Shown here in pieces: positions 32,141 through 43,790 of a DNA stretch of 64,000 bases (position 1 is its first letter; every line of letters begins with the position of its first letter). Under the pieces are notes generated by a model, which was not told the DNA's origin, ran no database searches, and saw only the letters and a list, made by a program, of their open reading frames with translations. The translations under genes were made by a program, and so were the position numbers. Source of the DNA: Diabrotica undecimpunctata (lineage: Eukaryota > Arthropoda > Insecta > Coleoptera > Chrysomelidae); the NCBI RefSeq assembly GCF_040954645.1, contig NC_092806.1:162560328-162624327 (forward strand), read 5' to 3'.

Positions 32141-33647
32141 GCCAGAAATAATCAGCAGAAGGCAGAGAGATTTGCCACTCATCTAGAGAACACATTTAAG
32201 TTGCAAGATGACCAAGACGATGACCAGGATTGGCCTGAACCAAAGCAAATAAATGAGAATATCAAGCCAACTTCCCCAAAAGAAGTAGCTGAGTTAATTA
32301 AAGAACAAATCGATCCAAATAAAGCACCAGGTTATGACCTCATTACCGGAAGACTGCTAAAAAATCTACCAAGAAAAGCTATCGTAAAATTAACAAATTT
32401 AATAAATGCTGCCTTAAGACTACAATATGTTCCAGATTTATGGAAGATAGCTGAGGTGATCATGATACCAAAGGCTGGGAAACCCCCCAATGAGGTGACA
32501 TCATATAGACCAATATCACTCCTACCTGTGATGTCCAAGGTGTTTGAAAAACTCCTCCTGCGAAGAATGCTACCAATAATTGAAGAAAAGAAAATAATTC
32601 CAGATCATCAATTTGGATTTAGAAATAAGCATTCGACAATTGACCAGGTGCATAGAATAACTGCTATAATTGAAAGATCATTAGAGAAAAGAAAAGTCTG
32701 TTCTGCAACCTTCCTAGATGTGGCACAGGCGTTTGATAAAGTCTGGCATAAGGGTTTGATACATAAACTTAAATCATTCATGCCTAAACAATATTCAAAT
32801 ATATTACAATCATATCTAGCGAACAGACATTTTAGAGTTAAACAAGAAGATGCATACACTGATCTCAAGGATATTGAAGCAGGTGTTCCACAAGGGAGTG
32901 TATTGGGTCCAGTCCTATATCTAATATACACGTATGATATACCTGAACTAGAAGACGACACCATAGCTACCTTCGCAGATGACACTGCTGTCTTAGCGGG
33001 AAGTGACACCGTCGAAGAAGCTACAGAAAAACTACAAAATTCAATCAATAAAATCCATGAATGGACCAAAAAAATGGAAAATTAAACTGAATGAGAATAA
33101 ATCAGTCCATATAAATTTTACCAAGAGAATTAATAATATTCCTATTAGAATAAATGATGTCCAAGTGCCTATTGCAACATCAGCAAAGTACTTGGGGATC
33201 ACTCTTGATACGAAACTTCGCTGGAAAGCTCACGTGAAGAAGAAAAGAGAAGAACTAGGCATCCGCTACAAGAAAATGTATTGGTTAATGGGAAGACATT
33301 CCTCTCTATCCATAAATAATAAACTCCTAATCTATAAACAAATACTGAGACCAGTATGGACCTATAGCTGCCAACTCTGGGGCTGTGCCAAGCCTAGTAA
33401 CATCAAAGTAATTCAGATATTCCAGAATAAAGTACTGAGGAACATCGTAGATGCGCCTTGGTACGTTAGGAACAACGACCTTCACCGGGACCTCAAGATG
33501 GAAGACGTCAATCAGATAATCAAGAAATTTGCAGGGAGCCATGAACAACGACTCCATCATCATGTAAACGTCGAGGCTATCCAGCTCCTCGACAATACGA
33601 ACCTAGAAAGAAGGCTGAAAAGAACAAAGCCTTTTGAACTGGTATAA
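32141..33647 (+). pseudogene. Jockey-like reverse transcriptase, single-indel pseudogene
   Basis: A 5'-truncated ORF2. The first frame, open from about 32141 to 33085, has QKAERFATHLENTFK, DPNKAPGYDLITGRLL (fingers), SYRPISLLPVMSKVFEKL, FLDVAQAFDKVWH (palm A), GVPQGSVLGPVLY (palm B) and IATFADDTAVLAG (catalytic FADD, intact). The second frame, to 33647, has KLNENKSVHI, LGITLDTKLRWKAHV, LRPVWTYSCQLWGCA and a short tail. The two join at a run of seven A (33068-33074), where six would keep one frame. It lacks the endonuclease and ORF1. No poly(A) or TSD was recognised. Confidence 0.92.
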
Positions 33648-33869
33648 TGAGTGAGTGTAAAGCAGAGTAAAGTGTTGTGCGAGTATGCATGCTAAATTTA
33701 ATGCTAGTTATTAGAAATAATAGGAAAGATACTAGTGAGTAGACACCTAATTTTAAGATTTCATTAATAATTTAAGTTAGAAACAAATTGATAATTGGTC
33801 TTACTGACCAGATTTTCATGTAAGTACACTTCTGTGTCTTTAGTTAAAAAAAATTAACAAGTTTACTTA

Positions 33870-35370
33870 CTCTTCTCTTTTTGTATTTGCCTGTAATTTC
33901 TCTTACCTTTTTATGCACCTTGAAGTCGTCGTATTTACTTTGTAGAATTTTGATTTCTTGGCAGTTTTTCTCCAGTTCTTTCTGTTTGGCTTCTCTGATC
34001 TTTCTCTATATATCTCGTTGTAATGTTTTATACATAGAGTTAAGGTTCTTGTTTTTCCTTCTTTCTTCCTTCAGCTGCAGAATCTCTGTCGTCATCCACG
34101 TCTTACTCTTACATACTTTGTTCTTCCTAAAATTGTCTTTAATGTCTATCGTTTTATTAAGAGATTCTATCTTCTCTTCTGTGCTTTCCGTTGTATTATC
34201 GATTTCTTTGAATTTTCCATTTATTGTTTTGCTGAGTATTTCTATTACTTCACTACATTTCAGTTTTCTTATGTCATGTTTTTTTACATTTTGTCCGCCT
34301 GTTTTCTTTAACTTGGTTCTATACACGCCCACTAAAGGATTGTGGTCAGATTGAATATCAACGCCCGGGTAAGTTTTAACCCTGTTGAAACTATTTCGAT
34401 ATGTTTTGTTAACAAGTATATATAGTCTATTTGGTTTCTTATAATAACGTCTTCTCCGTTGTCTGTAGGTGATTTCCACATATACAGGTGTCTAGGTGGT
34501 AGTTTGTAAAATGTATTTAGCACGGTTAATTCATTTTCAGCTGCAAAGATACTCATTGTTTCTCCTCGTTGGTTTCTTTCTCCTAATCCATAAGGATCAA
34601 TATGTTGCTCTTCTTTTCCGTTACCTATTTTAGCATTGAAATCTCCCATGACTATAAGGAGTTCATGTCTCGGTATATTTCTTATAAGGCTTATTTGTTT
34701 ATAAAATTCCTATATTTCCTCATCTCTGTGGTCTGCTGTGGGTGCATAGACTTGTATAATGTTAGTGTTCATCGGTGACGTATTTATTTGTAACAAAAGG
34801 ATTCTATCGTTTACTGGTATGTAGTTGTTGACATGTTTGGCTATACTTTTATGTGTGATAATTTCGACTCCATTTTCATATTTACCATTTTCTGATTCTG
34901 AATAGTATACTTTGTATTCTTTTGTCACAATAACTTGAGTCAGGTCACCTCATTTCGCTTGTGTCCATTATTATTATTTTCATGCGTTCCATTTCTTTGA
35001 TTAGACAATTCGAGTGGATTTTTCTTATAGGTGTGATATTGGGCATTTCACAGGGATTTTGCATATTAACGACCCGGGAGGCCCCGCGGTCGTGGGAATC
35101 ACCTCTCTTGCCGAATCTTGGTCTCCGATCTCCATGATCAGTAAGCGAGTTTGTGTTGTGTTGTACAGCCATTATGATTGTACTAGAGATATCCATAGAG
35201 ATCTTTAATATAGTGGTTTCTCGTTGCCTTCTATATTCGGTGAATTACCTGTTGTTCCAAGGGAGGTATTTTATTTCCCTCCTACCCACCGGTAAACCGG
35301 GTGGGGAATTCCCCTATACGCCACCTGGGGACGCGCTCTCTAGGAGTTACAGGTTCTCCCGAGAGTAGAC
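33870..35370 (-). pseudogene. RTE/CR1-like LINE: 5' UTR, endonuclease and linker
   Basis: Minus strand. 35370-35200 is GC-rich, with palindrome GGGGAATTCCCC and a CCCACCGG/CCGGGTGGG hairpin, probably the 5' UTR. The ORF starts near 35196 and carries RFGKRGDSHDRGA. Endonuclease boxes: IIQVYAPTADHRDEEI, LLIVMGDFNAKIGNG (catalytic Asp and Asn present), YLGERNQRGE-like, RNQIDYIYL, and VDIQSDHNPLVGVYR (catalytic Asp-His present). The linker has CKSKTWMTTEILQLKEERR. Frameshifts lie near 34930, 34700 and 34340. It ends at 33870 before RT, so the 3' part is missing. Confidence 0.88.
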
Positions 35371-36309
35371 AGTTGTTAGATATTGGAAATTGTAAAGTCG
35401 CTATTGACACCTCGACCTGATTCATTTCATTACCCAGAGATTTCTGTTACTTAACAGACTCGAACGAGGAGCTTATTCAACTTTGATACATTATTTAATT
35501 TTAAGGCCATACGAAGTTCGGCGTATCAACTAGTTTTTTAATAAAATAATATACCATTATATACTTAGAAGTCTTTACTTCTCTGTAAGTTTTTTTAAAC
35601 TATGGGATACAGCCAATCACTAGGATTTTTCCCTTTTCCTTTGAAAAGAAATGGTTAGAAAGAGTAAAAACTAATATCAGATTCGTACAGAGAAGTATAT
35701 AATAAATTTTCATATATAAAATAAAGTTATATAAACGTAAGTAAAAAGATCGAGCGCCCTCAATAGGTCAAATTCCTTTGCAGATCATAAATTTTTACTT
35801 TTACTCAAACGGTAAATATTTCATATTATTCCAAGATCTTGATTTCGTATTCCAGATATTTTAATAAATCTATTTCAATAGTATAGGCCAATGAATAGAT
35901 ACACTCAGTTTTAAAACAACATAAAAGCATATATTTTCATTGTTTGGATCAAGCGATATGACTCCCATATTTTGCTAAAGGATTTGTTTGTTTAGAATGC
36001 CAGAGTGATTTTACGTGTTGCGCTTAGAGTAGTTTTAATAATGCACTGTTAAACAGGGTGGAAGATAATATATCGGCAATGTTTTTCTATTAAAAGGCAA
36101 GAGATATCACAAATACAGGGTAGCATATTAACAGTTTACACTACAGTTCTCGTAATGTACTATTTTTTTTATTTTAGCCCTTTTCGTCATACCACTTGAT
36201 ATTCTAGGCATTCTTCGTCTGTTCTGAAGCATTCCTTGGATGGTTTTCTTTCTGTTTACCTGCTGAACAGTCAATGTCGTACGTTATAGCTGTATCTCCA
36301 ACGTCTAAT
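35371..36309. other. No gene supported
   Basis: AT-rich sequence. No ORF over 60 codons with a recognised motif. Confidence 0.5.
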
Positions 36310-36475
36310 TTTTTGGTACCAAAACCAGAGCATCCTAAGTACCTGCACTGTGGAGAAAAACATCTTGCTAATTATAGAAGGTACTATCTGACAAATCAAG
36401 TACAAAATATGTGCAATCGACAACACCAAAAAAGAAAATTACGGTTAAGAAATAAAGTAAGAGGAAAATAACACA
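36310..36475 (+). pseudogene. Jockey-type ORF1 (Gag) zinc-knuckle remnant
   Basis: Encodes EHPKYLHCGEKHLANYRRYY, matching the CxxCGExHxANYRGC knuckle of the nucleic-acid-binding ORF1 protein in jockey and X-element-like LINEs. The first Cys reads Tyr and the last Cys is lost. Only about 50 codons remain. Confidence 0.6.
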
Positions 36476-37734
36476 CTTACACAAAATAACGTAAATCCCA
36501 GTTCCAGCGAACATGAGATTCTCGGATAAAGTGTTATCATGTTCGAAGATGGGTCCCAAGCTACCTCCACCCATCCCCAATCGCAGACAAACATTGTGGA
36601 GGTTTTACTTGTGTTTTAATGTTGGATGCCTGCCGTCATAGTGCCTTAATAGGGGTGGCGTTATATGCCTTTCTTCCCGGTTTATCTTTATTTTTGTGAA
36701 ACCTCTAGAATTGCTTCTTCTCCAAATGTGTGGCCGTTTACCAAGCCAGCAATTTTGGTTTTTGCCTTACTCACTGGCACTCTGCACAGGAGTTTTGTGT
36801 GTGCCGAACAATGGCTGTGATACCTGTGGAAAAAATTGCTGTCCTCTTTTGAATAACCTAAAACTCAGGAAAAAGTTGATTAATTGGTGTGAAGTAGTAG
36901 TACTTAACCTAGGCGATGATGCATGCATTCCCAGGTGTATAGTGTCCTTAAATGCCTCATTTATGTGATTTTTGATTTTTTTCCTAAACCTATCTATCCT
37001 ATTTTATTAACTAACCTATTCTAACTACTTCACTTGCTAGGTGCAGTGTCATTCCAATTCGTTGAGTGCCGTTTCCTGCTTGTGTAGCTATCTCTTTATG
37101 TTTCTTCCTTCATTCTTTTTGTTTCTATAAAAGCCAAGATATTGCAAATTTTGCAAGCGTGCTTCAATTTAGTTTCATTCTTAAAAAAAATGGAGCTCGA
37201 CAGTTCTTCGCTCCACTTTTCCGTGGCGGTATTTTACGAGCATCCATTTTAACGAATTATGACTTTTTACTCGTTCACTGTATATACCATCTCTAAGTTG
37301 AATCACAAAACTTAGATCTTCATTTACAATCCTTTCAATTTTCAGCTCTTAATGTTAATATACAATGGAAGTATGATTTTAGGAATAAAACGCTATGATT
37401 TAAAGGATAAAATGCTAACTTGGTTCCTATTGGTTACAGAAGGCTCTGTTTTTTTAAAAAGTGTGTTTTTTCACCAGTTTTTGATTAAGCCCACATATAA
37501 GTGTATGGCATAAACAATATCAAAGTTATTATAAATGTTTATAAGCTAAAAAGTCGTCCCTTTTTCAGACTGTTTTTAATAAAAAAATTAATAAAATGTT
37601 GAATTTTTTTTAATACACTTTAAAACTGAAGCTTTAAAGAATCTTGGGCAGTAATTCAAATATCTGTATAAGATTTTTTCAGTTTTTTTTTTCTCATCGA
37701 CTGGGATAATAGTTGTGAGCCGTGAATAAAGACA
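36476..37734. other. No gene supported
   Basis: A 90-codon Cys-containing ORF at 36696-36968 has no family resemblance. Other ORFs are chance-like. Confidence 0.45.
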
Positions 37735-38128
37735 AAAAAATATAAAGCGCAACAAGATATTCGAGAGAAATATATACTAAGAAAAGTATACGGCCCAATA
37801 CAAGAGGAAGGTGACGACACATGGAGAATTAGGAGAAACGACGAAATAAGTGAATTGAATGAATGGTGCGATATTGTAAGATTTCTTAAAAGTCGGTGAC
37901 CGTCGTGGATTGAAAATATCCAGAGACAAAAAAAATCGACAAAGAGATATTACAATGGAAGCCGATAGGAAGACGAAAAACAGGAAGACCCATAATTAAA
38001 CGATGTCAAAGACGAGCTAAAACTATAAATGTAAGACAGTGGAAGAGAAGGGCATAAGAGGTCTGAATGGAAGGCCAATGCCAGACAGACAAAGAACCAT
38101 CCAGGGTTATGATACCAAAGGAAGAAGA
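37735..38128 (+). pseudogene. LINE RT C-terminal end with GAA tail
   Basis: Encodes YILRKVYGPIQEEGDDTWRI, ELNEWCDIVRFLKS, a frame-shifted GRRKTGRP-like segment, VRQWKRRA-like and SEWKANARQTKNHPGL, then AAGGAAGAAGAAG. This is the standard C-terminus of RTE/CR1-like RT ORFs. 5'-truncated with several frameshifts. Confidence 0.82.
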
Positions 38129-38454
38129 AGTTGTATTGGATTTGTATTTAAGTTTGTCATTGTGGTCATATTATTTTGTGTGATATCACTCATTTTCAAA
38201 TTGAGTATGTATGAGATGTAATGAAGCATGTTGAGCTGTTTGTTAAAGAAAAGCATTTATTAATGACTATCTCTCTAAACTATTTTTAACTGAAAAAACT
38301 TCATAGCAACGCCACGTTTCCTACTGACAAAGCTCCTTCCTGTCCGTGATTTCTCAGCGACAAAATTATGACAGATCCGTCACGAAGGTGTCTGGTAATT
38401 CTATTGTTGTCAGTTTGACAAACGTCATTGAGGCGCATTTAATTTTAGACAGAT
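38129..38454. other. No gene supported
   Basis: Short spacer between the LINE tail and the Crypton relic. It may hold the Crypton 5' end, but no signal was seen. Confidence 0.45.
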
Positions 38455-38457
38455 ATA

Positions 38458-39555
38458 ATGAATCCAGATGAAAAATCAAGATTTGAATGCCAGTCACGAG
38501 AAGAAATCAAAAAATTGGTTTCGAAAAATGTCCCATTGAACACGCAGAGGTCCAGAAGCTCTATTTGGACCAAATTTTCGGAGTTCCTACTGGTGAGAAA
38601 TTTTACGCTTGAAAGGTGTACTACTAAAGCAACTAGCAAAAATTCTCGAGGATTATACCTTTAACATGAAAAAAGGTAATGGTGAAGACTATAAAGAGTC
38701 GTCTGTAAAATCAATGTGAAATACTACAGTAAAAATGGCACAAGAAAAATATTTTACGGAGTACGGCATAACAATCGACCCTTTTCCAGAGATATATCTT
38801 TCGTATGTGCAAGATTGGCCAGAGATACCAAGTGAAGGCAAAGTGTTCAAGAAAAAAGAAAACTCAGTTCAAAAGCATTATTACCGAAGAACTATTAAAA
38901 GTCATTCAAAGCTACGACGAGGAAACCTCCGATGGAGCACAAAAAAGTTTTTTTACCTTTGCTCATTTGAACTTGCTTGGAGAGGCAATGAGGCCGTAAA
39001 CTGCAAGATTCACTTTTTCCAGAATGAATTTGGGTGAAGTTGCGAGCCGAATTGAATACAACAACATTTTTTCCAAAACAAATCAAGGCAGTTCGAAAAG
39101 TTTGGCAAACAGCAAATGATTGGTAAGAAATTCATCAAACGAAAATTGGGAAATTAATGGAAAAAAGGAGACCAAAGATTTTATAAGACAGACTCTTTCT
39201 TACCGTTCACCGCAACTGAAAGGATGGATCTTGGTTCAAAAAGTGTCCACTTGGAATCAACACCGTATCTAAGTGGAAAAAAATGTCAGCTGAAAAAATT
39301 GGAATAGATACAAAAAAACATAAAATAACAAACCATTCTCATCGATCTTCAGCTGTGTCAGCCTTGTTCAAGCAAGCTGTTTTTGAACAGGAGTTAATTA
39401 AATTAACGGGTCACTCAAATGCAAGCTCTCTAAAACCATATCTGCACCTGCAGATGGATTCCAGTCACCACCAGAAGTTGATCGAACTGATCGAAGAAAT
39501 CTTAGAACAACAAATAAAGCTGGACCTTCGAGTTCCCAAATCTACAGATCAATAA
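38458..39555 (+). pseudogene. Crypton-type tyrosine recombinase pseudogene
   Basis: The N-terminal frame starts ATG 38458 (MNPDEKSRFECQSREEIKKL) with a SSIWTKFSEFL segment. After shifts comes ILEDYTFNMKKGNGEDYKES. The catalytic domain has FELAWRGNEAVNCKIHFF near 38965-39020, holding the first Arg (box I). The last frame (39283-39555) has KITNHSHRSSAVSALF, giving the H-x-x-R of box II, then LIKLTGHSNASSLKPYLHL with the GH pair and Tyr nucleophile. R, HxxR, GH and Y are thus all visible in order, but at least four frame breaks make it inactive. Crypton-derived genes have been domesticated in animals. This copy shows no sign of constraint. Confidence 0.78.
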
Positions 39556-39710
39556 TAAACAAAATCATGTTTTATAGAAAAGAATGGGCAAACTACTATA
39601 GCTTATAATAATTGTACATTTAATATTGTCAACAAATATATAAAGATTAATGTTTCGTTGATCATTTCGCGTTAATTGTCTCGTGAAATAGTCTTGTCGA
39701 ATATTATTCG

Positions 39711-39906
39711 AGAGAAAATTATTTAGCGGCAAAATTTTCTTCTGGTTTTATTCAAGTTTGTTCCCTTTTGGCAATTTTCGCTTATCAATTTTGACAAATT
39801 CACTCAACTGACGTCTCGTTATTTAATTGTCAAAATTTAATTTGCGAAAATTGCCAGGCAACAAACTTTCATACCAGCCGAAAATATTGCCGGCAAAATT
39901 TTCTCT
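39711..39906. repeat. Foldback repeat beside the Crypton relic
   Basis: Left arm 39711-39799 and right arm 39825-39906 are imperfect inverted copies. Matching blocks include GAGAAAATT, TGGCAATTTTCGC and AATTTTGACAA, around a 25-bp loop. About 196 bp with no ORF. A MITE-like element. Confidence 0.75.
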
Positions 39907-40689
39907 TATGGTTTTATGAGGGGAGGTTGTTGTCCAATATTGGACGAATGAGTATGTTTATCGATTGATTATAAAAAGAATTTTTATCGTAGGCGATGAG
40001 CCTTTGACTTCCATTTTAAACACAAATACTTGACATAAAAAATCGCCTAATTTGCGAAATAATCTTGACTTGAAAATTCAGCTATATCTTTTAATGATTT
40101 GCTGATAATCGAGAAAAAATTGCAAGGATCGAAAAATGTTCGGTCACTGATAAAATTTCAAAGGGTAAATGTATTTGATTTATTCCATACAGTTGTTTAT
40201 TTTACATTCGTTAAATATTTTCAACACGTTTCAAATGATTTAGTTACTTTTCAATATCGGCATATCGGCAATCAAAAAACACTACAGAATCCAAAAGCTG
40301 TATTCTCTTTCCTGCTGCTAAACTATTTACGTCTTTACTTTACTTTGATATATGGGCGACCATCAGAGGAAATTTAAGCAACGAATGTCGGCCCACATCA
40401 AAGAAGTAGCAATGAACAAATTACCACTATTAATGATTCACCGTAAACAAACACTTCGTGGAAATAGTAGTGAATACTATATGGATCAAAGGCTAAATAC
40501 AAAGTTGGGGGGATAATGCAGCGGCGTCGGACTTGTCGGGTGTGATTTAAATAGTAGATATCTACAAAGTAAAGTCTCATAATTCAAAAATTTTTCAACA
40601 TAATAAAAAAATAAAGTGCTATGTTATTTATTAAATATTCAATTATAAATTCATTATTAAATATAAACAATTTTTTATTTTCTTACGAG
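39907..40689. other. No gene supported
   Basis: A 92-codon ORF (40099-40377 +) is Phe/Leu-rich without a recognised domain. Nothing else. Confidence 0.45.
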
Positions 40690-41096
40690 ACTATCTGACT
40701 GCATGTCCATACATTGTAGACTCAATACTAAAGAAGATGCGGCACATGCACTTGTAAGAAGAATTAAAAAGGAGCATAGGAAACGCTTCTTAAAAGAACT
40801 AGAGCATGATCTTTTTTGTTAACAAAAAGAAATATAGCTCTATACAGAGATCAAAGCGAGAAGGTAAACAAATTAAGAGACCACAAAAAACCCATCGAAA
40901 AAGATGCATTTAAAAAAGTTATACAGAAAAGAACAACAAATGAAGTACAAAAACATTAGAAAAAGTAAAGAACAGAAAAGCTGCAGGTAAAGATGGCTTA
41001 CCAAATGAATTGTTGGAATGTACTGGAGCGGCAATGACGAATTAACTGACAACATTAATTAACAAGATTATAAAACACAATAAAATACCAGAAGTG
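40690..41096 (+). pseudogene. LINE RT fragment cut by a jockey-like tail
   Basis: Encodes a Lys/Arg-rich linker and then KVKNRKAAGKDGLPNELLEC and LTTLINKIIKHNKIPEV, the fingers region of RTE/CR1-like RTs. It stops at 41096, exactly where the (GTAGA)n tail of a minus-strand LINE begins. This suggests that the later element inserted here. Confidence 0.72.
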
Positions 41097-41102
41097 TAGT
41101 GA

Positions 41103-42630
41103 AGAGTAGAGTAGAGTAGAGTATTAATTGTCAATACATTGTCATTTCAATCAGTTGCTATCAACAAGTTCTCGTAGACACTTTGTCTCAGGACTAGCAA
41201 CCTCCAGTGGAGTCTTACGTTGCCATGTTATCTATTCCTGTTGTAACTTAAACATCCGAATAAATAAAATCCAATAATGTAACTCAAATTTAATTTAACA
41301 TTTAGAGGAATTTTACTCAAGTATTTGGTGGTTCAAAACATGTACATCCAGGTAAGATTGATGACAGAATATTAATTCCGAAAACGTTCTGTGATGTAGC
41401 CCGATAGGGTTTTTTTTAATATATACCTTTTATAAAGTAATTTTTAAATAAATTTTTTGTAATATGTGATATACAGCCACCTACATGAATTTGGTTTCCT
41501 TGTGGATTTTGGTTAAATATTGTATTAGTTATAATTAAGACGATTTTTTTCTGAAAGACTTAATCTACAGCGATTTGTTCGTAGGTAGTGACAGTTTCGC
41601 GTATTGTGAACATGGACATCAGACTGCTTTATTAAATGGACACGTTTTCTGTGAAGTTCAGTTAGAACTTGAAATATCAACAGAGTAGGTAGCGGCATAA
41701 TTTTAAGTTTGTAGTGAAGTACATTTGTTGAATTGCCCCATTTGATTACACCATAGTTTAGGTGAGAGAAATTTCGAAATTTACTATTTTCCAGCAGTCT
41801 CTAGGTTTATTATTGGAATTAGTAATAAAATTACAGTAAGCTGACTTTTTAGCAATTTGTAATTGCCGATTATATTCAAATTATTGTTGTTTATATACTT
41901 TGAACAAATCGGTATTCTGAGTGGCATCTGCAATGTCGTTAATAAAAGAAAAATTAGATATGTAAGACCTTAATTCATTATTAAAACATTACACGGGTGT
42001 TTTTTCGGCAGTTTGTTGTACTTTTTTTAATGGAAAATGCTTTAATACTAAATTGTTACAAGTTTCGATAAGAAAGACGGTCAAAAATCAGGATCATTAT
42101 TAATATCATAGAAAAAGTCTATATTTGTACTAGCTAGCGCAAGTTTAAGCTTCTGTAAACCAGAAGAAGTAATAAACCGTTGGAATGTTTGATTAGTGTC
42201 AACAACTTTATGTTCAAATAAAAATTGAGCTCGATGGTCAGAAAAACAAGGTTCAAATACGCCCAGTCTGTAGATATTTTCAGAAAAATTTGTCAAAATG
42301 TTGTCGATGCAACTAATGGACTGGGATGTGATTCTACTATATTCGTTTATAGTTAGGAACGAATGGAGGACAAAGTAAGTTTCCGTACGACAATGTCCTG
42401 TACGGGATTGTACTGGTGATGAAACTATGGGAAGCAATGGGAGCAAAATATAAATCTTACAAGAGAAATCATAAGATTTCCTACTTGGCAAAACTGAATT
42501 CAAATCTTTACCACTGTGCTTTCTACAAGTTGCAAAGCAGAGAGATTGATGAGAGATTAGTCGGCAAGGGAATCTAAAATATGGTCAAAATTCGTAGTGA
42601 ATTCAGTTTCTGATACTCCAAACAGAGTAA
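41103..42630 (-). pseudogene. Jockey-like LINE with internal deletion (endonuclease plus 3' end)
   Basis: The minus-strand frame 42503-42081 ends the endonuclease: SRITSQSISCIDNILTN and LGVFEPCFSDHRAQFLF (catalytic Asp-His). A linker with YNRQLQIAKKSAYCNFITNS near 41850 follows. Instead of an RT, the sequence passes to an AT-rich 3' region and a tail reading ATTAATACTCTACTCTACTC (minus) near 41103-41125. The RT core is missing although both the 5' part and the tail are present, so this copy is internally deleted. Confidence 0.72.
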
Positions 42631-43375
42631 AGAAATAAAACATAATGACGGTATTAGAAATCAAATAAATGTTTAAGAACATAATAATAACAATTAAAAT
42701 ATTAAATAAAGTAACCAGAGGATTTTATATAAATAAATATACCTTAAATGTTATGGATACGTTGTCCGAATATAGGAACACTTACTACCCAGGGAGAAAA
42801 AAGCAAGTAAATCAACTTAGTACGAATTAAAACAGCGTTCTAACAAGATTGATACTCTTTAGTTCAGATTTTTCTCCTCAAGTTGTACTATAAACAGAGA
42901 AAAACAGTTAGGCACAACCCAAACATCATATTCTACAATAGATACAGTAGATCATTTCAGTAAAATTTTGTTGATTCTGAAGTAAGCCTTTTCAGTATTA
43001 ACTTGCTATTTGATATCTAAATGCTTTTTTATCACCGTCTAGCCCAGTAAGAATGTAAGATTTTTCTAACATACAACTAAAGTATCGTATTGCCTCGCAC
43101 TAGCTTAAATTTTTCTTTATAGGTCACGATCTCTACTGTAAAGACTACTTTACGCCAATGCACTGTTGGTCGTATTCCGCTACTAATTAAATCTATCATG
43201 AAATAAAAATTTAATCTATCATAAAATACAAATAAATGCTTCATAGGTTATACTAATTACTTTAATGAACAAGGTATTAATTATTGCTCTAGGATCTGGT
43301 TTCTTCATTAATTTTTGGATAATAATACCTTTTTTGTTCAATTGTAATATATTGTCAGTAATGTTTGAATAGAAA
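42631..43375. other. No gene supported
   Basis: AT-rich sequence with no recognised motifs. Confidence 0.5.
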
Positions 43376-43755
43376 ATGATCCCAGGAAAGCAATCCTACA
43401 TGTCTTCAATTCATAAAAAAGCACAAATCCAGCCCGAAAAACTGCGGAAAAATGTTAGTAATACTGACATAGGTAGATAATATTATAGAGTGATAATAAA
43501 CCTAATCGAAAAAGATAAAGAACTCGAAAAACAATAGTATCCAGATCTGGACGATTCACTATTGAAAATATTTTCAAAAATCGCCCTAGAGAATAATGCA
43601 ACTAAACACAAAATCTATGTAGTTTTTAGAGATCTACAAAAAGCATATGCTGATGAAAAATTAAAGAATAAATACAGTGGTATTAATACGACTCAAACAA
43701 ATATTACGAGCACATCTATGCAAGAATTGAAATAAGAAACAAAATCACTGCTTAA
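43376..43755 (+). pseudogene. Decayed LINE RT fragment
   Basis: Encodes SYMSSIHKKAQIQPEKLRKN (family HKKGDKxxPENYRG), a RVIINLIEKDKELEKQ box, and KIYVVFRDLQKAYADEKLK, which corresponds to palm A FxDLQKAYDxV with the first Asp replaced by Arg. Stops occur inside. It ends before the GC-rich hairpin block. Confidence 0.65.
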
Positions 43756-43790
43756 CCTTCAGCTGATGTCTCTTCCACCGACTGACTCAA

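Noticed and set aside
32608..33069. 153-codon minus ORF
   Set aside because: Opposite-strand shadow of the jockey RT.
33881..34354. 157-codon plus ORF
   Set aside because: Opposite-strand shadow of the LINE endonuclease/linker on the minus strand.
40099..40377. 92-codon plus ORF
   Set aside because: Phe/Leu-rich, no recognisable family or neighbour support.
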